Positions 25,442-34,499 of a DNA stretch of 64,000 nucleotides are shown piece after piece. The stretch's first letter is position 1. Every line of letters starts with the position of its first letter. The notes beneath the pieces were generated by a model, which saw only the letters and a program-made list of their open reading frames with translations, was not told where the DNA came from and did not search any database. This stretch comes from CAUZIZ01 sp965222655 (GTDB lineage: Bacteria; Acidobacteriota; UBA6911; RPQK01; JAJDTT01): positions 310,001-374,000 of the forward strand of contig CBDCUP010000006.1 of NCBI GenBank assembly GCA_965222655.1. Direction: 5' to 3'. The translations under genes and the position numbers were made by a program.

Positions 25442-26298
25442 AACGCTACTGTGGCCGCCGCTTCAGCGGCGAGGAGATCGGGCAACTGGGTGCCTTGATT
25501 GCCGACAATCCGGGCCGCACCCGCGCCCAGCTGTCTCGATTGGCGTGTCGACTGCTGCAGTGGCACAAAGCCGACGGGGGCCTCAAGGAGATGAGCTGCC
25601 GGGTGGCGATGCTGCGCATGCATCGTGAGGGGCTCCTGCAGCTGCCGCCCCCTCGCAACCGCAAAGGAGGCTCGAGCCGAATCGAGCACACCTTCTGGAC
25701 GGCGCCGCAGCCGCTGCTGTCCCGACCGGTGCATGAGCTGCCCGGCGTGCATCTGGAGCCGGTCCTGAGCCGCCCGGACTCCGCTTTGTGGAATGAATAC
25801 ATCGACCGCTATCACTATCTGGGATACACGCCTCTGCCGGGGGCTCAGCTGCGCTACTTCGCTCGTTGGGAGGACCGCATCCTGGCCCTGCTTGGCTTTG
25901 GCGCCGCCGCTTGGAAAACCGCCCCGCGCGACCGCTTCATCGGCTGGCGTCCTGCGGAACGGGAGCGGAACCTTCAACTGATCGTCAACAACGCCCGTTT
26001 CTTGATCCTTCCCTGGGTCCAGTCCCAGAACCTGGCCTCCAAGCTGCTGGCCTTGGCCGCCCGTCAACTCCCCCAGGACTGGCACCACCGCTACGCCTAC
26101 CGGCCCGTTCTGCTGGAAACCTTCGTCGACACCCAACGCTTCACCGGCGCCTGCTACAAGGCGGCCAACTGGATCCATGTCGGACAGACCCAAGGGCGCG
26201 GCAAACTGGACCGGGATCACCAGGCCGATCTGCCCACCAAAAGCATCTGGCTCTACCCCCTGAGCAAACTCTTTCGAAGATCGCTTCGCTCAACTTGA
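25438..26298 (+). CDS. DUF4338 (DruA-like) protein coupled to IS66 transposase
   Basis: A 286-residue protein resembling the DUF4338 family, whose best-known member is DruA of the Druantia anti-phage system. Typical features are the N-terminal helical part (IADNPGRTRAQLSRLACRLL), WNEYIDRYHYLGYTPLPGAQ, LALLGFGAAAWKTAPRDRFI, RNLQLIVNNARFLILPWV and LLETFVDTQRFTGACYKAAN. It overlaps tnpC by 4 bases (ATGA) and lies inside the terminal repeats, so it moves with the element. No druB, druC, druD or druE is present, so a complete Druantia system is ruled out. A role in transposition (target choice or nuclease) is inference. Confidence 0.85.
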   Translation: MKRYCGRRFSGEEIGQLGALIADNPGRTRAQLSRLACRLLQWHKADGGLKEMSCRVAMLRMHREGLLQLPPPRNRKGGSSRIEHTFWTAPQPLLSRPVHELPGVHLEPVLSRPDSALWNEYIDRYHYLGYTPLPGAQLRYFARWEDRILALLGFGAAAWKTAPRDRFIGWRPAERERNLQLIVNNARFLILPWVQSQNLASKLLALAARQLPQDWHHRYAYRPVLLETFVDTQRFTGACYKAANWIHVGQTQGRGKLDRDHQADLPTKSIWLYPLSKLFRRSLRST

Positions 26299-26492
26299 GT
26301 CCTCAAGAACATCTTCCGTCCGTCATTGCTCGATTATGGGTTTACCGAATATTTACTTTCGGACGGGCACTAGCTAGAGATGACGGAAGTTTCTTTCTCG
26401 TATGATCCAACGTGGCCCTCTGCGAAGTTTGGGTTTCGGATGCCCTGCCGCTATAATCGATCCGAATAGGCGACTTCCCGAAGAATCGAAGA

Positions 26493-29400
26493 ATGAGACA
26501 GGAATTCCTTGGCAGACTGAGATTTCCCAGGATCAACTGCCTGGCGACGGTGGTTCTGTTTCTGGGCGCAGGCATAGGCGAGGCCGCTCAAGGGGCGCCG
26601 CGGACCGTCGACTTTTCCAGGGATGTCTACCCCATCTTCGAGAGGTCCTGCCACTCTTGCCACGGACCTGCACAACAGTTGGGAAAACTTCGACTTGATT
26701 CACGTCAGGCGGCGCTCGACGGAGGGCAATCGGGCAGAATCATCCAGCCTGGCAACGCGGCGCAGAGTTCCCTTTACCAAAGAGTGGCGGGTTTGAACGA
26801 TCTGGCACGTATGCCCATGGGCGGTGAGCTGGCGGCCGATGAGATCGAGCTGCTCCGGGCGTGGATAGAAGAGGGCGCCCAGTGGCCTGAAGAGGCAGGC
26901 CTGAAAGAAAGGGACACCCGCGAACCGCATTGGGCCTTCGTTGCGCCGAAACGTCCATCTCTTCCGCAGATCGGGAAGAAGGCGTGGCTGGCCAATCCGA
27001 TTGACCATTTCATCCTGGCTCGCCTGGAGCAAGAGGAGCTGTCCCCTTCCCCCGAAGCCGACAGGATCGCGCTGCTGCGACGGCTCTGTCTGGATTTGAT
27101 CGGCCTCCCCCCCACGATCGAAGAGGTTGAAGAGTTCCTCGCCGACCAGCGCCCTGACGCCTACCAGAGGCAGGTAGAGCGACTGCTGGCCTCACCACAC
27201 TACGGAGAGCGGTGGGGACGGCATTGGTTGGACGCGGCTCGATACGCCGACTCCGACGGTTTCGAAAAGGACAAACCGCGAAGGGTCTGGTTCTACCGCG
27301 ACTGGGTTATCAACGCCCTCAACCGCGATTTACCTTATGACGACTTCATCATCCAGCAGTTGGCGGGAGACCTGTTGCCTGATGCGGGGCAGGACCAGAT
27401 CGTAGCCACCGGCTTTCTACGAAATTCCATGATCAACGCGGAAGGCGGCATCGATCCGGAGCAGTTTCGGATGGAGGCTCTGTTCGATCGCATGGATGCC
27501 ATCGGCAAGGGCATTCTGGGGATTACGATCCAGTGTGCTCAGTGCCACGATCACAAGTACGATCCGCTCAAGCAGAAAGAGTACTACCGCCTTTTCGCCT
27601 TCCTGAACAATACCCACGAGGCCAACCTGGCCGTCTATACCCCGGCCGAGCAGATGAAGCGTTCAGAGGTCTTTCGTCGGATCCGGGAGGTTGAGGAGAA
27701 TCTCAAACACACTCAGCCTGATGGCGAACAGAAAATGGCGCGTTGGGAAGACCGGGTCCGCGATGACCAGCCGAATTGGACCGTCCTCCGACCCACGGTC
27801 GAGGACATCAGCAGCGGTGGGCAGAAATACCTGCCTCAGGCCGACGGCTCCTTCCTGGCCCAGGGCTATGCTCCCACCAAACACCGCGTGAAGATGTCCG
27901 TCGAGACCAAGCTCCAGAACGTGACTGCCTTCCGCCTGGAACTATTGAACGATCCCAACCTGCCCCTGGGAGGCCCCGGCCGCTCCCTGAAAGGGACAGG
28001 AGCGCTAACCGAGTTCGAGGTGGAAGCTGCCGCCGTAGCGTCTCCGGGACAGCTAGAGAAGATCGAAATCCGCGGGGCAACCGCAGACATCGCACTTCCA
28101 GAAACTCCGCTGGAAGCGATGTTCGATGACCAGAGCGACAAGCTACGTGTGACAGGACCGATTGCGTTTGCGATCGATGGAGACGAAAAGACGGCCTGGG
28201 GAATCGATGCCGGGCCGGCTCGACGCAATCTGCCCCGAAAGGCAGTCTTCACGGTCAAGACTCCGATCTCCCATCCCCAGGGGACGCTGTTGATCTTCCA
28301 CATGAGCCAGAAGCACGGGGGCGCCAATAGCGACGACAACCAGAACCATAACCTGGGTCGCTTCCGGATCTCGGTCACGACCGGCGCCGAGGCAACCGCA
28401 GACCCCCTACCAGCAGGGCTGCGTGAAATCCTCTCGATCCCCCGTTCGGACAGGACTCCTTCGCAGGCCCAGGCCGTGTTCAGCTATTGGCGCACTACTG
28501 TCGCAGAATGGGATCAGGCGAACCGCGAAATCGAAGAACTCTGGCGCCAGCATCCTGAGGGCTCGGCTCAATTGGTGTTGGAGGAACGAGCTCGAAGCCG
28601 AGAAACCCACCTTCTGAATCGAGGAGACTTCCTGAGTCCCGGCAGGTCCGTCTCCTCTGGAGTCCCGGCTTTTCTCCACCCTTTTCCAGAGAATGCTCCT
28701 CCAAACCGTCTAGGCTTTGCCCGCTGGCTGGTGGACTCTGATTCGCCGACGACGGCACGTTCCCTGGTAAATCGTGTCTGGCAGGCCTATTTCGGAATCG
28801 GTCTGGTAGCCAGCAGCGAGAACCTGGGCAGGCAGAGTGAAGCACCCTCTCACCCAGGGCTGCTGGATTGGCTGGCAGTCGAGTTCATGGAGCGGGGCTG
28901 GAGCCTGAAGCAGCTTCACCGGCTGATCGTCTCCTCAGCCACCTATCGCCAGTCCTCGAAGCAGACTCCTGAGCTCCGAGAACGGGATCCCTACAATCGG
29001 CTGCTGGCGCGGGGACCACGTCTGCGGGTCGAAGCCGAAATCGTGCGGGACATTGCTCTGGCTGCCAGCGGGCTCCTCAATCCCAGCATTGGAGGGGCCA
29101 GCGTGTATCCTCCTGCTCCCAGATTCCTCTTCGTCCCTCCGGCCAGCTATGGGCCCAAGGTCTGGAAGGAAGAACAGGGAGAGAATCGGTACCGACGCAG
29201 CCTTTACACCTTCCGCTTCCGCTCGGTTCCCTATCCCATGCTGCAGGCTTTCGACGCCCCCAATGGAGACTCCTCATGTGTCCGTCGCTCCCGCTCCAAT
29301 ACTCCGCTTCAGGCCCTCACCACACTTAACGAACCTCTCTTTCTAGAAGCGGCTCAGGCCCTGGCGCTGAGGACTCTTCGAGAGGGGGGCGGGTCCGATG

Positions 29401-29657
29401 GCGACCGACTGGCCTACGCCTTCCGACGCTGTTTGACCCGGATGCCCACTCAGGCCGAGAAAGACGAGCTACTCGACCTGCTCGACAGGCAGCGAGGACG
29501 CCTGGCGCAGGGCTGGGTCAATCCCTGGGACATCGCCGGCTTCGACCAGGAGCTGAGATCCACCCTTCCTGGCGACGCCACCCCGGTTCAACTGGCAGCC
29601 TGGACAACGGTGGCTCGAGTTCTCCTGAATCTGGACGAGACCATCACCAAGGAATAG
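26493..29657 (+). CDS. PSCyt1-DUF1549-DUF1553 (PSD1) c-type cytochrome protein
   Basis: A 1054-residue exported protein with an N-terminal signal segment (CLATVVLFLGAGIGEA). A Planctomycete-type cytochrome domain carries the haem site CHSCH (residues 53-57; its MPMGG later could supply the axial Met). PSCyt2/DUF1549 follows (LDLIGLPPTIEEVEEF, RWGRHWLDAARYADSDGFEK) and includes a second C-x-x-C-H, CAQCH, near residue 350. After a beta-rich central region comes PSD1/DUF1553 (RLGFARWLVDSDSPTTARSL, RSNTPLQALTTLNEPLFLEA). It is paired 10 bases upstream of a DUF1501 gene, the usual arrangement. The pair is thought to act in extracellular or periplasmic oxidation of carbohydrates; the exact reaction is unknown. 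Confidence 0.92.
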   Translation: MRQEFLGRLRFPRINCLATVVLFLGAGIGEAAQGAPRTVDFSRDVYPIFERSCHSCHGPAQQLGKLRLDSRQAALDGGQSGRIIQPGNAAQSSLYQRVAGLNDLARMPMGGELAADEIELLRAWIEEGAQWPEEAGLKERDTREPHWAFVAPKRPSLPQIGKKAWLANPIDHFILARLEQEELSPSPEADRIALLRRLCLDLIGLPPTIEEVEEFLADQRPDAYQRQVERLLASPHYGERWGRHWLDAARYADSDGFEKDKPRRVWFYRDWVINALNRDLPYDDFIIQQLAGDLLPDAGQDQIVATGFLRNSMINAEGGIDPEQFRMEALFDRMDAIGKGILGITIQCAQCHDHKYDPLKQKEYYRLFAFLNNTHEANLAVYTPAEQMKRSEVFRRIREVEENLKHTQPDGEQKMARWEDRVRDDQPNWTVLRPTVEDISSGGQKYLPQADGSFLAQGYAPTKHRVKMSVETKLQNVTAFRLELLNDPNLPLGGPGRSLKGTGALTEFEVEAAAVASPGQLEKIEIRGATADIALPETPLEAMFDDQSDKLRVTGPIAFAIDGDEKTAWGIDAGPARRNLPRKAVFTVKTPISHPQGTLLIFHMSQKHGGANSDDNQNHNLGRFRISVTTGAEATADPLPAGLREILSIPRSDRTPSQAQAVFSYWRTTVAEWDQANREIEELWRQHPEGSAQLVLEERARSRETHLLNRGDFLSPGRSVSSGVPAFLHPFPENAPPNRLGFARWLVDSDSPTTARSLVNRVWQAYFGIGLVASSENLGRQSEAPSHPGLLDWLAVEFMERGWSLKQLHRLIVSSATYRQSSKQTPELRERDPYNRLLARGPRLRVEAEIVRDIALAASGLLNPSIGGASVYPPAPRFLFVPPASYGPKVWKEEQGENRYRRSLYTFRFRSVPYPMLQAFDAPNGDSSCVRRSRSNTPLQALTTLNEPLFLEAAQALALRTLREGGGSDGDRLAYAFRRCLTRMPTQAEKDELLDLLDRQRGRLAQGWVNPWDIAGFDQELRSTLPGDATPVQLAAWTTVARVLLNLDETITKE

Positions 29658-29667
29658 GGCGCGCAAA

Positions 29668-31110
29668 ATGAACAGATCCAACCAACCCGACCAGAGCAAC
29701 GATCCCCACTCGATCAACCGCCGCTGGTTTCTGCAGCAGTGCGGTGTCGGAGTGGGAGCCATGGCGCTAGGGGAACTCCTGACCCAGGCCGGATTCGCAG
29801 CCGGAGCACTCTCTTCGGATAGTCCCTTCTCCCCCAGGAAACCCCACTACGCCCCCAAAGCGAAGAACGTCATCTTTCTCTTCATGGCAGGAGCTCCCAG
29901 TCATCTGGAGCTTTTCGATCACAAGCCCCAATTGGCGAAATTTGACGGAACATTGCCACCCGAAGATCTGATCAAGAACTACCGAGCCGCCTTCATCAAC
30001 CCCAGCTCCAAACTCCTGGGCCCCAAATTCAAGTTCGCCAGACACGGCCAATCAGGAGCTCAACTCTCCGAGTTGCTCCCCCATTTGACCGGAGTGGTAG
30101 ATGACATCGCGATCGTCAAGTCGATGTCGACCGATGCCTTCAATCACGCCCCTGCGCAGCTCATGATGACCACCGGAACCCAACAGTTCGGCCGGCCCAG
30201 CCTGGGTGCCTGGGTAACCTACGGTCTAGGCAGCGAATCCCAGGACTTGCCCGCCTTCGTGGTCTTCAGTTCCGGGAAGAAGGGGCCAAGTTGCGGAGAT
30301 TCCTGCTGGGGCAGCGGCTTTCTGCCTACCGTCTACCAGGGCGTTCAGTTTCGCAGCAGTGGAGACCCTGTCCTTTACCTTTCCAGTCCCAAAGGCATGG
30401 ACGAGGAGTTGCAGCGGGATTCACTGGATTCCATCCGGCGCTTGAACCAGATGCACCTGGACCTGACGGGAGATCCAGAGATATCGACCCGCATCAACTC
30501 CTTCGAGATGGCGTTTCGGATGCAGGCCAGCGTTCCCGAACTGATGGATCTTTCGCAAGAGCCCCAACACATCCGGGATCTCTACGGTGCGGAGCCAGGA
30601 AAACCCTCCTTCGCCAACAACTGCCTATTGGCTCGAAGACTGGTGGAGCGGGGCGTACGCTTCGTTCAGCTCTACCATGAGTCCTGGGACCAGCACAGCT
30701 TTCTGGCTCGAGATATCAAGAAGAACTGCAAGGAGACAGACCAGGCCAGCGCTGCCCTGGTTCAGGATCTCAAGCAGCGAGGTATGCTGGAGGATACCCT
30801 GGTCCTTTGGGGCGGCGAGTTCGGACGGACTCCCATGGTGCAAGCGGGGACTGAGGACGGGCGCGACCATCACCCCAACGCCTTCAGCATGTGGATGGCC
30901 GGCGGGGGAATCAAACCCGGGATTACCCTGGGTGAGACCGACGAGTTCGGATTCAATGTGACGCAGGATGAGGTCCATGTCCACGACCTGCACGCTACCC
31001 TCTTGCACTTATTGGGCTTCGACCATAAGAAGCTGACCTATCGCTTCCAGGGACGAGACTTCCGGCTCACCGACGTCCACGGAAATCGAGTGGAGAAACT
31101 TCTGGTCTAG
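29668..31110 (+). CDS. DUF1501 family protein with Tat signal
   Basis: A 480-residue protein of the DUF1501 (alkaline-phosphatase/sulfatase-like) family. The N-terminus NRRWFLQQCGVGVGAMALGE contains a twin-arginine signal, so it should be exported folded. Family motifs: KNVIFLFMAGAPSHLELFDHK, DIAIVKSMSTDAFNHAPA, TLVLWGGEFGRTPMVQ, GRDHHPNAFSMWMAGGGI and the C-terminal HDLHATLLHLLGFDHKKLTY. Metal-binding residues of a sulfatase-like fold are inferred from the conserved Asp/His positions. It is co-transcribed with the upstream PSD1 protein. Confidence 0.92.
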   Translation: MNRSNQPDQSNDPHSINRRWFLQQCGVGVGAMALGELLTQAGFAAGALSSDSPFSPRKPHYAPKAKNVIFLFMAGAPSHLELFDHKPQLAKFDGTLPPEDLIKNYRAAFINPSSKLLGPKFKFARHGQSGAQLSELLPHLTGVVDDIAIVKSMSTDAFNHAPAQLMMTTGTQQFGRPSLGAWVTYGLGSESQDLPAFVVFSSGKKGPSCGDSCWGSGFLPTVYQGVQFRSSGDPVLYLSSPKGMDEELQRDSLDSIRRLNQMHLDLTGDPEISTRINSFEMAFRMQASVPELMDLSQEPQHIRDLYGAEPGKPSFANNCLLARRLVERGVRFVQLYHESWDQHSFLARDIKKNCKETDQASAALVQDLKQRGMLEDTLVLWGGEFGRTPMVQAGTEDGRDHHPNAFSMWMAGGGIKPGITLGETDEFGFNVTQDEVHVHDLHATLLHLLGFDHKKLTYRFQGRDFRLTDVHGNRVEKLLV

Positions 31111-31139
31111 TTCTAGCGAGCAACCTCATACCGCCGACA

Positions 31140-31332
31140 TCAGAGAGGTCAACCCCAACGGGGTTGCGGCGTACAGCCCAGGGTTTCTGAACCCTGGGTA
31201 AACAGCCATCCTTTTTGATCCCAACCCTGTATGGGTTGTGGCCTCCTACTTCAACTGGTGCGCGATTGCGCCGTGGGCATCACCTTCCGCAACCCCTACA
31301 GGGTTGACCCTTTGAGTCATCCCGCCATCCCA
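31140..31332. repeat. Palindromic repeat region with CAACCC/GGGTTG arms
   Basis: GGTCAACCCCAACGGGGTTG at one end and CCGCAACCCCTACAGGGTTG at the other, with AGCCCAGGGTTTCTGAACCC and CCCAACCCTGTATGGGTTG hairpins between. It differs from element A. Its right end coincides with the point where the vapC-like frame is broken. Confidence 0.6.
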
Positions 31333-31464
31333 GGTTTCGACGAGAACATGATCACTAGTGACCAGATTCTCTTCGCTGGACAGGATAGCTTTCGCCCGGG
31401 AGTTGCTGATATCGCCTGCATCGGCAGCGGCATACCAGGCTGAGGTGTCGACAAACAGGCTCAT
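31333..31464 (-). pseudogene. Truncated VapC-like PIN-domain toxin
   Basis: Only about the first 44 residues of a PIN-domain ribonuclease remain: MSLFVDTSAWYAAADAGD (with the first catalytic Asp) to the SDHVLVETWD strand. The frame then runs into the palindromic repeat at 31140-31332 (GGMTQRVNPVG...), and no remaining PIN segment (the later Asp residues) is found beyond it. The toxin is therefore inactive. It lies 12 bases downstream of an intact antitoxin gene. Confidence 0.75.
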
Positions 31465-31476
31465 CCTGGTCTTCTC

Positions 31477-31722
31477 TCAGTCAAGGTTCACGGCTTGGAT
31501 GGCTTCTCCCAGCAAACGATCCTTTTCTCTCCCCACGTCCGTTCCACCGGAATGTCCCAGATCGAAGATGGCTGAGGGATTGGTCTGCGGACTTGGCTCA
31601 CCCAGGTCCCGCTCCACCCGTCGCCGCATGTATTCAGCAAACGAGATGTCAAGTTCGGCAGCACGCAGCTGTGCCAGCTTCTGAGTCTCCGAATCCAAGA
31701 CTATCTGGGTTCTCACCATCAT
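31477..31722 (-). CDS. VapB-like ribbon-helix-helix antitoxin
   Basis: An 81-residue protein opening with the DNA-binding ribbon VRTQIVLDSETQKLAQLRAA and the helices ELDISFAEYMRRRVERDLGE, the pattern of RHH antitoxins; the tail would wrap the toxin. The adjacent PIN toxin is truncated, so this is now a solitary antitoxin that may still repress its own promoter. Either of two adjacent ATG codons (31722, 31719) may be used. Confidence 0.75.
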   Translation of the reverse strand: MMVRTQIVLDSETQKLAQLRAAELDISFAEYMRRRVERDLGEPSPQTNPSAIFDLGHSGGTDVGREKDRLLGEAIQAVNLD

Positions 31723-31806
31723 TGTGACAGTAGAATGATGTATCGTCTCCGGATCAACTCCGCAGCTTGACTCTGCCGGGTTCTGAAACTACCATCTCGG
31801 GCCATC

Positions 31807-33009
31807 ATGATAGTACAGTATCGAATTCGGCTATCCGCCTTGGTCTGGTTGCTAGCTGCTGGCACAGTCTTCGCACAATCGCCACGACTTCCGGTCAACT
31901 GGAAGGGTCTTCCCGAGCCCTACCACACCGAATCAGCCAGCAACGCCCCCCGCATCGTCCCCCGGCCGGCTGGGGCTCAACTGAGGGTCCCGGAGGGTTT
32001 TCGGGTCGAAGAATTCGCCTCCGGATTCACCAAGCCTCGCTTCATGCTGGTGGGGTCTGCAGGGGAAATCCTCCTTTCGGATAGCGGCGAAAGAGGATCC
32101 CCGAGCGGCGCCGTCTATGCCTTGAAGGGAGGAAACAAGAAGACCATCCTGCAGAACCTGGATCGGCCCTACGGTATGGCCCTCTACCAGGACTATCTCT
32201 ATGTCGGGCAGCCGACTTCGATCAAGCGATACAAGTACAAGGATATGGCGATCTCGGGAGAGGGCGAGGAGGTTTTTTCCCTCGAAGACTTCGGGAAGGG
32301 GCACTGGACCCGCTCTCTACTCTTCGACCACCAGCAGGCGAAGCTATATGTCACCATCGGCTCGGGATCCGACCACAACAAGGGCGATCCTCCGCTGAGG
32401 GCCACCATCAACAGGATCAATCCCGATGGCGGGGCGCACGAAGTAATCGCGAGGGGACTGCGCAATACCGTCGGTCTCCGCTTGAGACCTGGAACCGACG
32501 AGCTCTGGGCAACGGTGCAGGAACGCGATGGACTCGGGGATGATCTGGTACCCGACTTCCTGATCCACGTTCAGCAGGGGGGCTTCTACGGCTGGCCCGA
32601 TGCCTACACAGGTCCTCACAAAGAGCCCAGGCACGAGGAGACGAACCAGGAAATGGTCAATAAGACCCTCTATCCTGACGTAGTCCTCGGGGCTCACGTG
32701 GCGGTCATGGACATCCTGTTCTATGACGCCACGCAGTTTCCGGAAAAGTACAAGGGAGGCCTATTCCTCGCCTTTCGAGGCTCCTCGAACCGGGCCCGTC
32801 GAGTCGGTTACTCGATTACCTTCATCCCCTTCGAATCCGGCCGACCTGCCTCCGGTCCCACCGACTTCCTCACCGGTTGGATGATGGACCCCGATAAGCC
32901 CGAGGTCTGGGGACGACCGGTGGGGCTACTGCAGATGTCGGACGGGTCGATGATGATCTCGGAAGATGGCGCCGGGACGCTCTGGCATGTGTCGTACGGG
33001 AGTCCCTAG
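31807..33009 (+). CDS. Sorbosone/glucose-dehydrogenase-like beta-propeller protein
   Basis: A 400-residue secreted protein (signal peptide ALVWLLAAGTVFAQ) of the COG2133 six-bladed quinoprotein family. Motifs: VPEGFRVEEFASGFTKPRFM at the mature N-terminus, FDHQQAKLYVTIGSGSDHNK, ARGLRNTVGLRLRPGTDELW and GGFYGWPDAY near the C-terminus. It probably oxidises a sugar or sugar derivative with PQQ in the periplasm. It lies downstream of the PSD1/DUF1501 pair in the same orientation but separated by the broken vapBC remnant. Confidence 0.87.
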   Translation: MIVQYRIRLSALVWLLAAGTVFAQSPRLPVNWKGLPEPYHTESASNAPRIVPRPAGAQLRVPEGFRVEEFASGFTKPRFMLVGSAGEILLSDSGERGSPSGAVYALKGGNKKTILQNLDRPYGMALYQDYLYVGQPTSIKRYKYKDMAISGEGEEVFSLEDFGKGHWTRSLLFDHQQAKLYVTIGSGSDHNKGDPPLRATINRINPDGGAHEVIARGLRNTVGLRLRPGTDELWATVQERDGLGDDLVPDFLIHVQQGGFYGWPDAYTGPHKEPRHEETNQEMVNKTLYPDVVLGAHVAVMDILFYDATQFPEKYKGGLFLAFRGSSNRARRVGYSITFIPFESGRPASGPTDFLTGWMMDPDKPEVWGRPVGLLQMSDGSMMISEDGAGTLWHVSYGSP

Positions 33010-33211
33010 TAGAGCTGCGAGTTGACCCGAAGCTGGAGGATCCGGTCATACGTCTGCACGTCTGAACTCTCCGGTCCAGCTCTCGGTACATAGGAAATCC
33101 TACGCCGAAGGCGTTACTGCGCGTAGCCCAGACATCTGAGGTTTCAAGTCAAGTGTTTTTTCAAGTTTTTTTTTCAGCCGGTTGCATTTTTTTCCACAGC
33201 TTGATTGCTCT

Positions 33212-34465
33212 CTACAAGAAGGCCAGCAAAGGGGCGTTGTTCGCCTTCAAAGAAGCCACATAAATGGCGTCGTCGTAGGGGACCCGGTTCTTCCAGCAGC
33301 GGTAGATTATGCGCAGCCACTTGAAGGCCAAAGAGCGCACCGCGACGTGATGATCTTTCCCTTGGCTGAGCTGCATCTGGTAGAACGCTTGCGCCCAGGG
33401 GCACCAGTGCCGGGAGTGAGCGGCGAATTCGTGAACGCCCTGGCGGACGAACTTGGGACAGGCCCAACGGTAAGACACGATGCGGGTCTTGCCACTGCTT
33501 CGCAGCAGGGGGGCGATGCCGGAGACGGTCTGTACCTCCGCGGCGCATTGGAAACGATCCCGATCCTCCCCAAAGAGAGTTAAGAGCCGCGGTCCCAGAG
33601 CCTTTCCAGAGCCGGGCAGACTGCTGAAAATGAAATGGTCGGGGTGGTGGTTGAAGAGTTCCTCGATTTTGGCATCAAACCGCTGGATGGACTCATTCAA
33701 GTGCAGGATCTGTCCCGCCAAGCTCTGAGTCATCAGGCTAGCCGCCGTCACAATGGCCGCATCGTGGGTCAGCGCCCGGGCCTGCTTGATCTCCTCCAGC
33801 TTGGAGTGCAACTTTTCGCTGCCCCCCACCCGATGGCTCTTGAGAAAGCGGCGAATCGTGGTCGGCTTGACCCGCTGCAAGGCCTCAAGGCTGGGCCAAC
33901 GGTTCAGGAAATCACAGGCCGTCTTCCCTTTGAGCGGGCCGACCCATTTCAGGGCCTGAGGAAAGTAGTTCTTCAAGTTGGCGGTCCACTGATTGGTCAA
34001 GTCCGCGCGCAGATCGACCAGCTTGCGCCGTTGCTCGGACAACAGGCGCAGGGAGCGCACCTCCGGCGATTCGGGTTCCCACAATCGAATCCGTTCCCGA
34101 TGCTTGAGCAGGTAGTCCAGCACCAGATCCGCATCCCTCGGGTCGTCTTTGCCTCCACTGGGATAGAAGGCTCCACGGTAGCGGCTCAAGGACTTCGGGT
34201 TGATCGGGTAGATCAACACAAAATCGTAATCCATCAGCGCATACAGCAGCGCTCCCCGGCTCTGTTCGACGGCGATCGCGACCCAGCCGCCTCCGCTCCT
34301 TTCTCTCAGCCCGTTGATCCAGCTCTGCAGGGCCTCCGGTGTTTGTTTGACGTCGCCGGTCTCGATTTCGCTCGAGCCCGACATCCGCAGCGCGTAGGCA
34401 TGCTCTTGGTCGGCCCAGTCCAGGCCCACCCACACTCCAATGGTCTGCTCCTCAATCGGCTTCAT
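33212..34465 (-). CDS. IS110-family RNA-guided recombinase, copy 2
   Basis: A 417-residue product identical to that of copy 1: DEDD residues, coiled-coil linker and C-terminal SGIAPLLRSSGK serine region all intact. Complete identity implies that one copy arose recently from the other or that gene conversion keeps them equal. Confidence 0.94.
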   Translation of the reverse strand: MKPIEEQTIGVWVGLDWADQEHAYALRMSGSSEIETGDVKQTPEALQSWINGLRERSGGGWVAIAVEQSRGALLYALMDYDFVLIYPINPKSLSRYRGAFYPSGGKDDPRDADLVLDYLLKHRERIRLWEPESPEVRSLRLLSEQRRKLVDLRADLTNQWTANLKNYFPQALKWVGPLKGKTACDFLNRWPSLEALQRVKPTTIRRFLKSHRVGGSEKLHSKLEEIKQARALTHDAAIVTAASLMTQSLAGQILHLNESIQRFDAKIEELFNHHPDHFIFSSLPGSGKALGPRLLTLFGEDRDRFQCAAEVQTVSGIAPLLRSSGKTRIVSYRWACPKFVRQGVHEFAAHSRHWCPWAQAFYQMQLSQGKDHHVAVRSLAFKWLRIIYRCWKNRVPYDDAIYVASLKANNAPLLAFL

Positions 34466-34499
34466 GGCTCCTCTCCCCTTCTCTGGTGTTTCGTCGGAC

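Larger units (their letters stand above)
23726..26356 (+). mobile_element. IS66-type element carrying tnpC and a DUF4338 gene
   Basis: A 2,631-bp element with perfect 21-bp terminal inverted repeats (23726-23746 and 26336-26356) beginning GTAAATATTCGGTAAACCCA. It is flanked by 8-bp duplications differing at one base: TTCCGGAC at 23718-23725 and TTTCGGAC at 26357-26364. GTAA ends and an 8-bp duplication are typical of the IS66 family. No tnpA or tnpB is present; the second gene is a DruA-like DUF4338 gene. It is inserted in the right terminal repeat of the ISNCY element. Confidence 0.9.
22047..26377 (-). mobile_element. ISNCY-family insertion sequence, interrupted by an IS66-type element
   Basis: The outer element runs from TGCCCGTCCGGAAA at 22054 to its inverse TTTCGGACGGGCA at 26358-26370, flanked by a 7-bp direct repeat TAGCTAG (22047-22053 and 26371-26377). 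The host repeat B4 at 47.8 kb has a single TAGCTAG at the equivalent place, confirming this as the insertion point. Removing the nested IS66-type element and its 8-bp duplication leaves about 1.68 kb with one transposase. The right terminal repeat is split by the IS66-type insertion. Confidence 0.8.

Noticed and set aside
25438..26298. Druantia anti-phage system
   Set aside because: Only a DruA-like protein is present and it belongs to a transposon; no DruB-E or large helicase nearby.
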